A stretch of DNA of 64,000 nt, taken from the NCBI RefSeq assembly GCF_013155275.1, contig NZ_JABJXS010000013.1, positions 23,374 through 87,373 on the forward strand, given 5' to 3'. Made by a program: the position numbers and the translations under genes. Numbering within the stretch: the stretch's first letter is position 1; the number at the start of each line of letters is the position of its first letter. Of the stretch, positions 9,918 through 20,700 are shown in pieces. The DNA is from Brenneria sp. hezel4-2-4 (GTDB taxonomy: Bacteria; Pseudomonadota; Gammaproteobacteria; Enterobacterales; Enterobacteriaceae). A model generated the notes under the pieces. That model was not told the DNA's origin and did no database searches. It saw only the letters and a program-made list of their open reading frames with translations.

Positions 9918-10877
9918 TCACCCCGGATTGGCCGTCGTGTCGGTATCAACATTCACAGCAACATGCTGCTGCCCGGCCGTTTCCGCGGGTGAAACATCGA
10001 ACGCCTGCTCATCACTCGCTATTTCAGCAAAAGGTTCACCCACGCGGGTCACACTAAGGCTGCCGAGGTGAGCGGAAAATTGCAGCCGCTGGGATGAAAA
10101 CAGATTAATCACCGTAGACCCCAGTTTAAAACGGCCCATTTCCTCACCTTTGGTCAGCGCAATGGCGCCTTCTGTTCCCGCCGATGGGTAAGTCCAGCGT
10201 TTAACAATGCCTTCCCGCGGCGGAGTGACCGTTCCCGCCCACACGGTTTCAATACTACCGACAATGGTTGCGCCAACCAGAATCTGCGCCAGCGGGCCAA
10301 ACTCGGTATCGAACAGGCAAATCACGCGCTCATTACGGGCAAACAGATTGGGGACGTTTTCCGCGGTCAGAAGATTCACGGAAAACAAATCGCCGGGAAC
10401 ATAGATCATTTCCCGCAGCACGCCGTCACAGGGCATGTGAACGCGGTGATAGTCGCGCGGCGACAGATAGGTGGTGGCGAACAACCCGCCGCGGAACAAC
10501 TCCGCCATCACATAATTTCCCGCCAGCAGCGCTTCCAGCGAGTAGTGGTGATTTTTGGCCTGAATCAGTTTACCGTCGGTGATCGCGCCCAACTGAGACA
10601 GCACGCCGTCAGCGGGTTGAACCAGACGATGGGCATGGGGATCGATCGGACGGACTTCCGGCCGCAACGGACGGACGAAAAACGCGTTGAAAGAGCGATA
10701 GGCGGCGGTATCAGCCTGCTGTGCTTCCAGCATGTTGACCTTGTAGTAACGGACAAACAGATCGATAACCAGCTTGGTAAGCTTACCCGCCTGTTTATCG
10801 GCTCCCCAGCCGGCCAAACGGGTCAGCCAGATTTTGGGAAGCCAATACTGTAATTTAATTTTTATGCTATCCAGCAC
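9918..10877 (-). CDS. psd: Phosphatidylserine decarboxylase proenzyme
   Basis: 319 aa. The enzyme makes phosphatidylethanolamine from phosphatidylserine at the inner membrane. The LGST self-cleavage motif is at residues 252-255; Ser254 becomes the pyruvoyl cofactor on the small alpha chain. The conserved [14 protein letters not shown] segment is present near residue 137. The C-terminal tail after about 285 is variable and acidic, as in relatives. It is upstream of mscM and probably co-transcribed with it. Confidence 0.97.
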   Translation of the reverse strand: MLDSIKIKLQYWLPKIWLTRLAGWGADKQAGKLTKLVIDLFVRYYKVNMLEAQQADTAAYRSFNAFFVRPLRPEVRPIDPHAHRLVQPADGVLSQLGAITDGKLIQAKNHHYSLEALLAGNYVMAELFRGGLFATTYLSPRDYHRVHMPCDGVLREMIYVPGDLFSVNLLTAENVPNLFARNERVICLFDTEFGPLAQILVGATIVGSIETVWAGTVTPPREGIVKRWTYPSAGTEGAIALTKGEEMGRFKLGSTVINLFSSQRLQFSAHLGSLSVTRVGEPFAEIASDEQAFDVSPAETAGQQHVAVNVDTDTTANPG

Positions 10878-10954
10878 GGTGAGCCTCTTGGATTAGTATG
10901 CGCCATGAAATAGGGGATAAAGGCGGCGCATTGTAGCGATGGATACGATAAATG

Positions 10955-12004
10955 TCAGTTATCCGTATCGGAAAAGGTTTTACGTGTTTTTACCTGAGCC
11001 ATGCTTTCCAGAATACGGTGATAGTTATCAAAGCGCTCGGCGGCGATGTCGCCACGTTCAAGCGCGGCGTTAATCGCGCAGCCGGGGTCGTTTTCATGAC
11101 GGCAATCCCGGAATTTGCAACTGCCGATGTAGTCCCGAAACTCAATGAAACCGCGGGTAATCTGATCCGGCTCCAGATGCCAGAGACCAAATTCGCGCAC
11201 GCCGGGCGAGTCGATGACATCTCCGCCGTGCGGGAAGTGATAAAGCCGCGCCGCCGTGGTGGTGTGCTGCCCCAGCCCTGAGTTATCAGAAACCTCATTA
11301 ACCAGAATACGTTCTTCGCCCAGCGCGAGCAGGGCATTGAGCAGGCTGGATTTGCCGACCCCTGATTGTCCGGCGAAAATACTGATACGGCCGGTTAGCG
11401 CCTGTTCCAGTTCCTCGATCCCTTGATTCGTATGGCTTGACACCATAATCACCGGGTACTTGAGCGCCCGGTAGATATCCATCAGCTCATTGACGAACTG
11501 ATAGGCTTCATCATCCAGCAGATCGATCTTGTTCAGCACGATCAGCGGTTCGACCTCCAGCGTTTCACAGGCGACCAGATAACGATCGATAATATTGAGC
11601 GACAGTTCAGGAAGAATGGCGGAAACGATCACGATCTGATCAATGTTGGCGGCGATCGGTTTAACACCGTCATAGTAGTCAGGGCGCGTCAGCACGGAGT
11701 GACGCGGATGGACGGCTTCAACGATCCCGCTGATGCCCGCCAGCGACTCGTTGCCGGCGCGCCAGACGACGCGGTCGCCGGTGACCAGCGACTTAATGGT
11801 GCGGCGGATGTTACAACGATGCACCACGCCATCGGCCGCTTCCACATCGGCATGCATACCAAAGCGGCTGATAATAATGCCTTCCTGAGCCTCGCCCAGT
11901 TGGCTATCCTCCCACTCGATCTTGCTATCCGCGTGCTTAAGGCGGCGCTGATGATTGGCGCTGACTCGACGCTCTTGCCCTTTCGACAGTTTCTTTTTGC
12001 TCAC
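10955..12004 (-). CDS. rsgA: Small-subunit ribosome biogenesis GTPase RsgA
   Basis: 349 aa. It is a circularly permuted GTPase that releases RbfA and checks late 30S assembly. The motif order shows the permutation: G4 (VLNKIDLL) precedes G1 ([13 protein letters not shown]) and G3 ([10 protein letters not shown]). A C-terminal zinc knuckle [14 protein letters not shown] is present. The N-terminus is basic ([14 protein letters not shown]), then an OB-fold. It is read away from orn, as in E. coli; 77 bp separates it from psd. Confidence 0.97.
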   Translation of the reverse strand: MSKKKLSKGQERRVSANHQRRLKHADSKIEWEDSQLGEAQEGIIISRFGMHADVEAADGVVHRCNIRRTIKSLVTGDRVVWRAGNESLAGISGIVEAVHPRHSVLTRPDYYDGVKPIAANIDQIVIVSAILPELSLNIIDRYLVACETLEVEPLIVLNKIDLLDDEAYQFVNELMDIYRALKYPVIMVSSHTNQGIEELEQALTGRISIFAGQSGVGKSSLLNALLALGEERILVNEVSDNSGLGQHTTTAARLYHFPHGGDVIDSPGVREFGLWHLEPDQITRGFIEFRDYIGSCKFRDCRHENDPGCAINAALERGDIAAERFDNYHRILESMAQVKTRKTFSDTDN

Positions 12005-12170
12005 TGAGCCTCACTTAATACTATGATTATCGCCACGGCACTGATTATCGCCCGCGGCGATTGAAGCGACTATAATACACCCTATTTGATTAATGCTGGT
12101 CACTTAAGCGTTGACGTGCTGTTGTCGTCAACAGGCGGGTAACAGCACAAGGCTAAACAGGAATACCACG

Positions 12171-12713
12171 ATGGTAGATGAAAATAACCTAATCTGGATC
12201 GATCTTGAAATGACAGGGTTGGATCCTGAACGGGATCGCATCATTGAAATTGCAACGCTGGTGACCGACGCCAATCTCAATGTCTTAGCTGAGGGCCCTG
12301 TTTTGGCCGTCCATCAGCCGGATAGCCAGTTGGCGCTGATGGATGACTGGAACGTGCGTACCCATGGGGCCAGCGGTTTGATCGACCGGGTGAAAGCCAG
12401 CTCGGTTGATGAACGCACGGCGGAGTTAGAGACGCTGGCTTTCCTGCAACATTGGGTGCCGGCGGGGAAATCGCCGATTTGCGGTAACAGTATCGGGCAG
12501 GATCGGCGTTTTCTGTTCCGCTATATGCCTGAACTGGAAGCCTACTTCCATTACCGCTATCTGGATGTCAGTACGCTGAAAGAGCTGGCTCGCCGCTGGA
12601 AACCAGAGATTCTGGCCGGTTTTAAAAAGCAGGGCACGCATCAGGCGATGGATGATATCCGAGAGTCGCTGGCGGAGCTGGCTTATTATCGGGAGCATTT
12701 TATTCAGCTATAG
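12171..12713 (+). CDS. orn: Oligoribonuclease
   Basis: 180 aa. It is a 3'-5' exonuclease that degrades two- to five-nucleotide RNAs, including pGpG, and is essential in E. coli. DEDDh residues are visible: IWIDLEMTG (Asp11, Glu13), NSIGQDRRF, and HQAMDDIRE near the C-terminus. The start at 12171 ([11 protein letters not shown]) is chosen for the family N-terminus and length; a 20-codon upstream extension in the same frame has no support. It is divergent from rsgA and followed by the first tRNA-Gly, the conserved enterobacterial order. Confidence 0.97.
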   Translation: MVDENNLIWIDLEMTGLDPERDRIIEIATLVTDANLNVLAEGPVLAVHQPDSQLALMDDWNVRTHGASGLIDRVKASSVDERTAELETLAFLQHWVPAGKSPICGNSIGQDRRFLFRYMPELEAYFHYRYLDVSTLKELARRWKPEILAGFKKQGTHQAMDDIRESLAELAYYREHFIQL

Positions 12714-12855
12714 CGCGGCGCGGCGATGATCAGGCGGCGCTCGGCGTGATGACCGACAGGAGAATCAGCCCGGCGGTCTCCATGCTGATGGATGAACATA
12801 TTCGCGCCGTGTTGCTCTTTTTATCGGCAGTCAGATGTTTTTTCATTTTCGGGGG

Positions 12856-12883
12856 TTGCGGTCGAAAGGATTTCTCGTATAAT
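12856..12883 (+). promoter_or_regulatory. Promoter of the first tRNA-Gly gene
   Basis: TTGCGG (12856-12861), a 16-bp spacer and a perfect TATAAT (12878-12883), followed by a GC-rich discriminator gcgcacccc. This is typical of stringently controlled stable-RNA promoters. It lies about 50 bp upstream of the mature tRNA 5' end. Confidence 0.85.
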
Positions 12884-12934
12884 GCGCACCCCGTACCGGT
12901 ACAGAATTTCGTATCCGGTTCGGCACTTTCCCGG

Positions 12935-13010
<76 letters not shown>

Positions 13011-13052
13011 GTTCTTGTTCTATAGACAGCCACCAACGTCTGTAGGTCTATG

Positions 13053-13079
13053 AAAAAAGAGCGAAAAGCTCTTTTTTTG
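13053..13079 (+). terminator. Rho-independent terminator after tRNA-Gly copy 1
   Basis: A-tract, stem gagc/gctc with a gaaaa loop, then seven T. A near-identical structure follows copy 2 at 35553. Confidence 0.85.
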
Positions 13080-13237
13080 TTTCCAAAGCAATCCATTGAA
13101 AACCACCCACAGCCAGCCTTTTTAAGGCCAGAATTGAGGCCAAAAAAACAGGGTGGCAACGCGTTCCTGATTGTTGCTGGGATCAAATAAAGGCAATGAC
13201 AAGCATAGAGCCTGAGTCTCAACTTGGAGCTCTTGTC

Positions 13238-14656
13238 ATGGCACTTTCCGATTTGATTATCCGGCAGGCTAAAGCCAACGGTAAAACCTGTTATCTTCCT
13301 GATTGTGATGGACTCGGTCTGGTTGTTTCGCCGGTGGGAGGTAAGTCATGGCATTTCCGCTATTACTGGCTGGGTAAACAGAAGCGCCTCTCTCTGGGCC
13401 GTTATCCTGAAATCGGCTTACGCAAAGCGCGCGCATTGCGAGATGACGCTCGCGAGCTGTTGGCTAAAGGCATCAACCCCTGCACTGTTCGCAAACAAAA
13501 GCGGCAGGCCGCGCGTCTGGCCGCCGGACACAGCTTCAAAGCCGTCTATTCCCTTTGGCTTGACCATCGCAGACTCGAACTCAGAGAAGGGCGGCAAAGT
13601 ACCCTGTCGCAAATCCAGCGTATTTTTTCTAAAGATGTGCTGCCCATTCTGGGCGAGCGTTCGATCTTTGAGATCCGTCGCTCTGACCTGCTGGAGGTGA
13701 TTGCCCGTATTGAACGGCGCAAGGCGCTGACCATCGCGAAAAAGGTGCGTACGTGATTTAACCAGCTGTTTCGCTTTGCGCTGGTGAAAATCGAAGGGCT
13801 GGAAACTAACCCGGCGTCGGATTTGGACGTGGTGGCGGCTCCTAAGCCACCTGTCAGGCATAATCCCTATCTCGCTATCCACGAGCTGCCGTTATTACTC
13901 CGGAAGCTGAGCAACTACGCAGGCGATATGCAAACGCAGCTTGGCATCCGGTTGTTGCTATTGACCGGGGTTCGCACCGGAGAACTGCGGCTGGCAACGC
14001 CGGATCAGTTCGATCTGAAGCGTGAGCTATGGATCATCCCGCCGGAGAATATAAAGCAGTTGCAGAACGCTATGCGCAGGCACGGCAAGAATGGTCAGGC
14101 TATTCCGCCATACGTTGTGCCGTTACCCGCTCAGGCGCTCGACATTGTGCATCATCTGCTGGCGCAGATGAAACCGGCTCAAACATATCTGCTGACCCAC
14201 CGTAGCGATTTAAAGAAACGCATCAGTGAAAATACGCTTAATAGCGCACTGCGCCGTATGGGGTATGCGGAACAACTTACCGGCCACGGTATTCGCGCCA
14301 CCATCTCGACGGCGCTTAATGAAATCGGCTATCCCAAAATCTGGATTGAGGCGCAGCTTTCCCACGCCGACCCCAACAAAGTCAGCGCGGCCTACAATCA
14401 TGCGCAGTATGTGGAACAGCGGCGGCGCATGATGCAGGAGTGGGCGGATAGGCTGGATCGCTGGGCGGCGAACGGAGCCGGTGAGGTTAATTATGGCGTT
14501 GCAAAAATCAGCGTACTTGAAAACACGCTGAAAGCCATGCAGACGGTCGGATGCTGCCCGGTGATGGCATACCGTTTTTACGTGAGTTTATTTTGCAATG
14601 AGCAGGTTATCCCTTTTTCCACTGAACGACTTCACCGTCATATAGTTTCAGGATGA
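13238..14656 (+). pseudogene. P4-type tyrosine integrase, interrupted by one in-frame stop
   Basis: The frame encodes a P4-like integrase: an N-terminal DUF4102-type arm domain (MALSDLIIRQAKANGKTCYL), a core-binding domain, then the catalytic domain with R (TGVRTGELR), HxxR (HGIR), H (LSHADPN) and tyrosine (AAYNHAQY). A TGA at 13754-13756 interrupts ...KKVRT*FNQLFRFA; the family has Trp here, so a single TGG-to-TGA change would explain it. No shift of frame occurs. The intact remainder suggests recent inactivation or a sequencing error. The gene begins 227 bp after the tRNA, the normal position for a P4-like integrase. Its 3' end overlaps the convergent XRE gene by 50 bp. Confidence 0.85.
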
Positions 14657-14876
14657 TGTCTGCAAAGTCGTCGTCAAGGGTATAAAAATAGCTTTCAGGG
14701 ACGTTAAGAACGCGGGCAAAGGCGCACATCGTTTCAAATGTTGGGCGATGTGTGCCGCTTTCATACTGGGAGACACGCGACCGCGCGGTGGCTTCTTCAA
14801 TCCCAGCGAGTACCCCCAATTTTTCCTGCGTCATTTGGGCACGCAGGCGGGCAGCTTTAAGGCGAGCAGGTAACAT
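14607..14876 (-). CDS. XRE-family transcriptional regulator, copy 1
   Basis: 89 aa from the start MLPARLKAARLRAQMTQEKLG, a single helix-turn-helix domain (about 5-65), with SRVSQYESGTHRPTFETMCAFARVL as recognition and following helices. It is a DNA-binding Cro/CI-like repressor of unknown target. It is closely related to the next gene (about 14979-15242), so the pair is a tandem duplication. The start is chosen by alignment to its paralogue. Both lie downstream of the integrase within element A. Confidence 0.75.
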   Translation of the reverse strand: MLPARLKAARLRAQMTQEKLGVLAGIEEATARSRVSQYESGTHRPTFETMCAFARVLNVPESYFYTLDDDFADIILKLYDGEVVQWKKG

Positions 14877-14978
14877 AGTGACACCATCAATAATCAATAT
14901 TGATGTCATGTTTAGCATTGCTTTACAGGCGAGTTGCTTAGAGTCCCTGAACAGAGTCAGCTTGAGATAAGAGAAAGG

Positions 14979-15242
14979 TCATAGGGAATGCGCTTTATAT
15001 TGGCGATAAAGGTCGAGCAGCATGGCCGCAAATTTATCATCAAGGGTGTAGAAATAACCCTCCGGCACATGTAGCACCTTCGCAAAGGCGCACATCATTT
15101 CGAATGTCGGGCGATGTATCCCATTTTCATACTGCGAGACGCGTGACCGCGCGGTTTCCTCTTCAATACCTGCCAGCGTACCCAGTTTTTCCTGAGTAAG
15201 ATGCGCGTTTAACCGTGCGGATTTAAGACGTCCGGGAAGCAT
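14979..15242 (-). CDS. XRE-family transcriptional regulator, copy 2
   Basis: 87 aa starting MLPGRLKSARLNAHLTQEKLG. The helix-turn-helix region is nearly the same as in copy 1, including SRVSQYENGIHRPTFE; the C-terminal tails diverge (LLDLYRQYKAHSL versus LYDGEVVQWKKG). It probably regulates element genes. It is divergent from the Ner-like gene at 15348, so the 105-bp gap may hold operators for both. Confidence 0.75.
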   Translation of the reverse strand: MLPGRLKSARLNAHLTQEKLGTLAGIEEETARSRVSQYENGIHRPTFEMMCAFAKVLHVPEGYFYTLDDKFAAMLLDLYRQYKAHSL

Positions 15243-15347
15243 GATCAACACCCTAGATAAGCTATTGACTTAGTGTTTAGCATTACTTAACATCGTAGTT
15301 GTTTAGAGATGCTGAACATGGCGGATAAAATCATGGGGGAGAGGGTA

Positions 15348-15593
15348 ATGAACGTTAATGACTGGCATCCGGCGGATATTATCGCTGGTTTGAGAAAACG
15401 TGGCACAACGCTGGCGGCGATCTCCAGAGAGGCGGGATTAGCGTCATCTACATTGGCAAATGCGCTAACGCGACACTGGCCGAAGGGCGAGCGCTTGATT
15501 GCCGAAGCGTTGAACAAACGGCCGGAAGAGATCTGGCCTTCCCGCTATCAGGGCATCAGCCGTGGTCAGGGTGGGGAAGGGGAGCAGGATTGA
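15348..15593 (+). CDS. Ner/Nlp-like phage regulator
   Basis: 81 aa (MNVNDWHPADIIAGLRKRG...). The composition and motif (DIIAGLRKRGTTLAAISREAGLASSTLANAL, then WPKGERLIAEALNKRPEEIWPSRY) match the Mu Ner / Nlp (SfsB) DNA-binding family. Ner-type proteins repress early promoters of transposable phages, so a regulatory role in the element is likely. The start is chosen after the ribosome-binding site gagaggg; the frame extends 13 codons further upstream to another ATG. Confidence 0.7.
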   Translation: MNVNDWHPADIIAGLRKRGTTLAAISREAGLASSTLANALTRHWPKGERLIAEALNKRPEEIWPSRYQGISRGQGGEGEQD

Positions 15594-15761
15594 AAACTTG
15601 AAGGGGCTTGATGGCTGTTTATGACGTCGTCTGCTGGCAGCCGCGACTGGGATATCGTGAAATAGGGCAGAGTGCCTTTTCCCTTTTTCTAGCAGGTCCG
15701 TTGCCCCTTAATATCTATTCCCTTCGGCCATTTCCTGCCTTTTTGATCCAGAAGACCCTTT

Positions 15762-16625
15762 TTATCGTCCAAGATAGAGCGACACGATCTGTAATCTTTC
15801 ATGCCCCAGTTCCCGACTAATGATTTGCCGCGCTTCACGGTCGATGGTTTGTTGTTCCTGCGTCAGGTGGTTATAGCCGGGGCCACCGGCGGCGGGTGCC
15901 AGCCAGCCGGTCAGGATTTCATAGCGCATCTGGGCGTAACGATGGCGTAAACCGTGCATGCCGCTGAGTCCGGCGTTTTTACACTGGCCGTCATACAGAT
16001 GCCGCTGCTGGATATAGGTTTTCTGCGCCGGGATTAGCGAACCGGCTCCCGCCAGCGCGTGGGCTTCATCCAGCACGGCCCGTTGTTCTGGTGTGGTGAT
16101 GGGGACGGTACGTGCTTTACCGCCTTTGGTCCATGTGCCTTTCAATGCGATATGGTCGCCCCGGTCGGCATAGCGGGGCTGGAACAGCAGGCACTCTTTG
16201 CGGCGTAGCCCAAAGGCAGCCTGCAAACGCAAACTCATTTTTACCTGCGGGTCGCGGATACAGTCGAGCCGGTCGTTCAGCGTTTGGGCTTTATTCTGAT
16301 TGGTGACATAGCGACGTTTGGGAATGCCCAACTGGTCGTTGTCGGCGGGCAGCAGGCCCGGTTTGCCAATCTTCTCCGCCCACCAGCGCAGATGCGCCAG
16401 CCGATTCTTTAGTGTGCCGGCGGATAAATCCTCTGATTGCCAGCGCGTCAGCAGGGTGTTGATATGCTTACCTTTAAGCGAAGTAGCGCGCATTTGCCGG
16501 AAACCGGCTTCGCGCAACTGTCGGGCCATCAGCGTAAGAGACCGTTTTCTGTCAGCCTGCGTGGTATGGCTGCCGTCCCGGTTGCGTCGGCAAAGCTGGT
16601 TCAGCGTCCATGTCAGGTCATCCAT
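15762..16625 (-). CDS. Integrase-like tyrosine recombinase (ICE/phage integrase N-terminal type)
   Basis: 287 aa. The N-terminal SAM-like core-binding domain (about 1-95) is followed by a catalytic domain with R (FGLRRKECL), Lys in TWTKGGKARTVP, HxxR (HGLRHRYAQ), His in LGHERLQ and Tyr in SLYLGR near the C-terminus. It resembles the integrase-domain proteins often carried inside integrative elements of Enterobacterales, rather than the P4 type next to the tRNA. The short tail after the tyrosine is normal. It may serve a nested element or internal recombination. No cognate site could be identified. Confidence 0.8.
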   Translation of the reverse strand: MDDLTWTLNQLCRRNRDGSHTTQADRKRSLTLMARQLREAGFRQMRATSLKGKHINTLLTRWQSEDLSAGTLKNRLAHLRWWAEKIGKPGLLPADNDQLGIPKRRYVTNQNKAQTLNDRLDCIRDPQVKMSLRLQAAFGLRRKECLLFQPRYADRGDHIALKGTWTKGGKARTVPITTPEQRAVLDEAHALAGAGSLIPAQKTYIQQRHLYDGQCKNAGLSGMHGLRHRYAQMRYEILTGWLAPAAGGPGYNHLTQEQQTIDREARQIISRELGHERLQIVSLYLGR

Positions 16626-17392
16626 AATCAGCCTCCTCTTTGTCGCTTTTTTGCTACAGTAAAATCACTTGTTCTGAGAGGAAATCGGGTTAGTGTAATT
16701 GCCAACTCGCCGCATTTACTGCGACAAGATCCCCGAAGGGCAGGGGCCAGACGCTCAGAACGTCTGTTGCCTCAGATTGAGGCATCCGCCTTGTTTCCTG
16801 CTGGAAAGCCGGGCGGAGGGTATTGCCTGAAAAACGTGATAAAACCTCCTTTGTTGCAGATGGATGGAAAGAAAATGCGGGCCAGTGGCCCGCTGCGGAT
16901 GAGGAACATTGATTAAATTGGGCCAGTAATACCTAAGAGAACGAAGGCTCAACTCTGTTTAGGAGCGACGCTGGGAATGAGCCGGAAGCGTCTGGATGGC
17001 TCCATCCTGATCGGACAGACACTCGCAGGAGCCAATGCCTTTGGGATGGCCGGATGGGTACGGCCAGCGCAGCATATACGCTGTGCCATGTTTCCGGTGT
17101 TCAGACCCACCGGAAGGTTGTTGCAGGGGCAGTATGCCGGAGCATCGTCATGCAGGCAGTAATGAATAGGGTGTTGCGCCAGCCCATATTGTTGCAGCGT
17201 TGCATCAAGCCGTCACTGCGGCGGCAGTGACGGCTTGATGTTGGCGCAGAGCGAATAAACGCTAAATGCAGGGGCGGAGACAGTGTTATCTGCTAACGTC
17301 GAGGGTGAAGAAAGAACAGTGATTATTTGGTGTGAATCTTGATTTGAGCATGATGCTTTCTCAGACAGACATAACAGTAGCAAGGTGCGGTT
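16626..17392. other. Intergenic region with hairpins, no convincing gene
   Basis: About 770 bp upstream of the second integrase with no supported coding sequence. It is rich in short dyads: cagacg...cgtctg near 16748, tgcctca-gat-tgaggca near 16768, and a perfect 17-bp stem at 17203-17240. A 61-codon frame at 16977 has no recognisable relatives in my knowledge. It could be a recombination or transfer-related region or hold a structured RNA; neither can be shown. Confidence 0.4.
17203..17240. repeat. Perfect 17-bp inverted repeat
   Basis: Stem catcaagccgtcactgc, loop ggcg, and the exact complement gcagtgacggcttgatg. It is not followed by a T-run, so it is not a classical terminator. It may be a recombination or protein-binding site. 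Confidence 0.75.
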
Positions 17393-17590
17393 AAATCTGA
17401 CAGTCGGCTAAGAGCATAGGCCGAGTGAAAACTTTTGGGTCGCAGAGACTGCCAATAATAGGGCCGAAAACCGAGTCCCTACGTAAAGTTTGACTCTTTG
17501 ACCAGCCGATCTAATTCAGCTTTTGCATAGATGAGAGGACTTCAGTTTTTGGTCAAGGCTTTCACACAGCCTGAGCGTAAAGCCGACTTC
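17393..17590 (+). repeat. Left arm of a long inverted repeat flanking the STAND gene
   Basis: The core 17426-17525 is the reverse complement of 22638-22737 with only a few differences by eye, including the stretches gtcgcagagactgcc and gggccgaaaaccgagtccct. Similarity continues outward (aatctgac..gtcggct) and inward (ttcacaca.cctg..agc.gactt), with about 30 extra bases in this arm. The arms enclose the 4.6-kb ATPase gene. They could be termini of a mobile unit or two inverted copies of a small non-coding element. Confidence 0.85.
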
Positions 17591-17786
17591 ATGTCTAAGC
17601 AGCAATGATTCTAACTATCTAGATTAACCGTGGCGGGTCAAATCGAAGGGCTCTATTATTTTGAATAATACTTGATATGTATACGATCATGCAGATATAC
17701 GTAACTGACGCACCATCATCATTAAAGCACGCCACTGCTCCTTGTTATCAACATATAATACTGTATATAATTATATTATTGGATAA

Positions 17787-20700
17787 TCATGGTCTCTCTG
17801 CTGCTTTCAGCCAGTCTGAAACACCATTAACACCCATTGAAAGTAGCATGTCTTGTAATGCCACAACACGTTGTAACATTGCACTTTGATCTGATTCCTC
17901 GCGTTCTTCTGCTTCTGCAAAAAGGCGAGTCATCAACTGAGTAAGGCTGTTATTGTGATCATACAGGTATTGTCTGTTATGACGGGCATAAGCTAGATAT
18001 ATTTCGGTGACTGCCAGTGCTTGCTCTGGATCGAGCTGTGAAATCGCGTTCAGCCATTCATGAAATCTGAAGAATTGATGTTGTTTACCCTCACCGCTAC
18101 CCTCATTTTCAAAAACCGAAAAACAGCGAGCCACAATTTCTAATGGTATGAATATGACATCTTCGCTATCGTCAAAGATATGATCCAGTTGCTTGGCAAC
18201 ATCCAGGGCATGCTGGCCATCTGCATTTAAACCCGCTTTAATTCCCTCTAGGCACTGCTCCCTATGTTGTCGAATATTTTCATCATTTACCCAAACAGTA
18301 GTTGCACCATGCCAGGCTTCTGTTTTGTCCAATGTATTCAAGTCCCTTAGAAACTTATCAAAATCGATATGTTTGGTCATGGCAGATAAAGCTGAAATAC
18401 GTCCCCATGTTTCAAAATCTTTATCACTTCCCTCACTGTAGATACTTGTTAATAAAGGTTTCACAGTGTCAAAATGATTGTGATAGGCGTAATAAAGACA
18501 TCTCTCGGCTATTTGCCAAAGTCCATGAGCATCTTTCATGGCTAGATGGAATAAGTCCCAACCCAGATCAAAAGACTTGTTTTGCATAAATGGTAAACGT
18601 TGCAAGATTAAAGCACGAATAGCCTGATGTTCATCACTAGCAAATCGCCGCAATGTGGGGACTAACAATGCTGGTAATTTATTACTTTGCTCTAGGAAAT
18701 TATTAGCCAGAATCATCAAGGCATCGGTCACATCCCCTTTTGCCATATTGATTCCCGTAGTAATCAAATCGACGGATTCCCCCTCAATTGGATCGGACTC
18801 ATCAAGCCCTGCAAAACCTATAGCCAAAAAGATTAGTCGTTCTGCCGCTTGTAGGTCTTGTATGACATTGGCGCAGGCTTCAAGCGCTTTGGCTGAAGAG
18901 CTGTTGTATCGCCACTGCATTGGATGTCTTTCCAGTTCATCTAAAATCTGGTTTGCAAGAAGTGATGCATTAGGTTCCTCCAGCGGTTCCCATTTTCCGT
19001 TGGTATTTAAATTGCCATAACGATACGCCAGGTAAGTAGCAATTCCACTCATAATGTCATCGCGAAATTTTGCGGGGATGTCTATCCAATAACTAGACAA
19101 AAAATTTAGGAACCGTAAGGGCTGACGAGAGGAGGCCTCACGCAATTGCCAGCCAACCTCTTCTTCTCCGCCGATAAGAAATTCATCCCAATCCCGCTGA
19201 GTATGACCATCATAATGTAATAATAGTTGTAGTACTCCGCCATTGCTGATACTTAGAAAAACATCATACGAAAATGGCGCTCCAACTAAACCACCTCGCG
19301 AATGAATATAAGGTTGACAAACCAATGTCCCAGATCTTCTTTCATACTCATCTAATACCATCTGCAATTCGGCGGAACGACGATAACAAGGAATCGGCAC
19401 AATAAATTCTGCTTGCGCCCTCAATTTCCACAGGCTGGATTCGGAGGAAAGATATTCATTCCGTACAGTCAAAATATTTTCCATCACCGCATCTTGTATT
19501 TGATCGGGGAGGAACCTAAATGCTGATTGTATCAATTTGCCTAATTCATAGGAAAGTTCAAACTCTAGCATATTTCGGTCGCACAGCATGCGGCCTATCA
19601 GGTCAATATTGGCTTCAGGCGATGAGGTACAGGCAAGTATACCTAAGTAGAGCAATGCGCCTTCGTGATTAAAACAAAGACGTTCACAGTTTTTTTTCCA
19701 CCAGTATGAATGTGTTTTCGCATGGTGAAGAATACCAGATTCAACTGCATCAAACAGAACATCCATACAGTCCACATGGTGCATATCCTGCTGGCTATGA
19801 GTAGCTTTGTAGGAGGTCTCACTCAGGAACCCATGCCGGTAACCTAAACGGGGTTTACCGTAACGTGATGTTTGCACTATACTCCAGCGCTCGATTGATC
19901 CTAAGGCTAAATCAAGTAACGCACTGGATTGTTCCATACGCAGACGGATAAAATTTTCATTTTTGTTCCCAAATTCATTAACTTGGCAACGCAATTTGCA
20001 GTTGAATCTAAATTCTAGTAAATCTTCGTCACTGATGTCGTCCGTTATATAACGCCAGAGAAAAGCATCGTCCACTACTCCTGCTGTTACACAGCCAGCG
20101 ATAGCCCTGCCAAGATAACTGTGCTCAGATCGCGGCATAGTGATCAGCCGTTCAAGTAATGGAGCGACAATGGCAATATTTCCTGACTTAATTTCTGACA
20201 GGCGCATCGCCAGTTGGTCTGCAATTCCATTGCCATCGAACCAATCCAACGCCAGCACTTCCATCCAAAATGACACCACGCCAGCAGTATCAACATTGCT
20301 CCATTGAGCAATACGATGAACATGTATCCCCACGCCTTCGGCATCCCGGGTCATTTTTAAATAGGGAATCAGGAAGTTGACCCAGAAATGATGCCATTCA
20401 ATTGAGCCGCCTACGGCATAAATCACCTGAAAAATATCACGGTGTTTTTCGCGCAAATCGCGTACCAATGACCAGTCTTCATTCTGCGGTTTTTGTTCAG
20501 CAAATGATTCTGCTACTAGACGTCTGATGTGAAATGCAGCGTTACCCACCAACACCGCTCTGAGTTGTTTTCTGAATTCTCGGCGCTCACCTTGTGCCAA
20601 CTGAGCTATAAAACTACGGATACTCGGACGTACAAATGGAACAGCCGGTAAGCTGTTTATGAACGCATTCAATGTGACGCCATTACGCATGGCTCTGCTT

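Noticed and set aside
16977..17162. 61-codon frame
   Set aside because: No family resemblance and it lies in a hairpin-rich region; coding role not supported.
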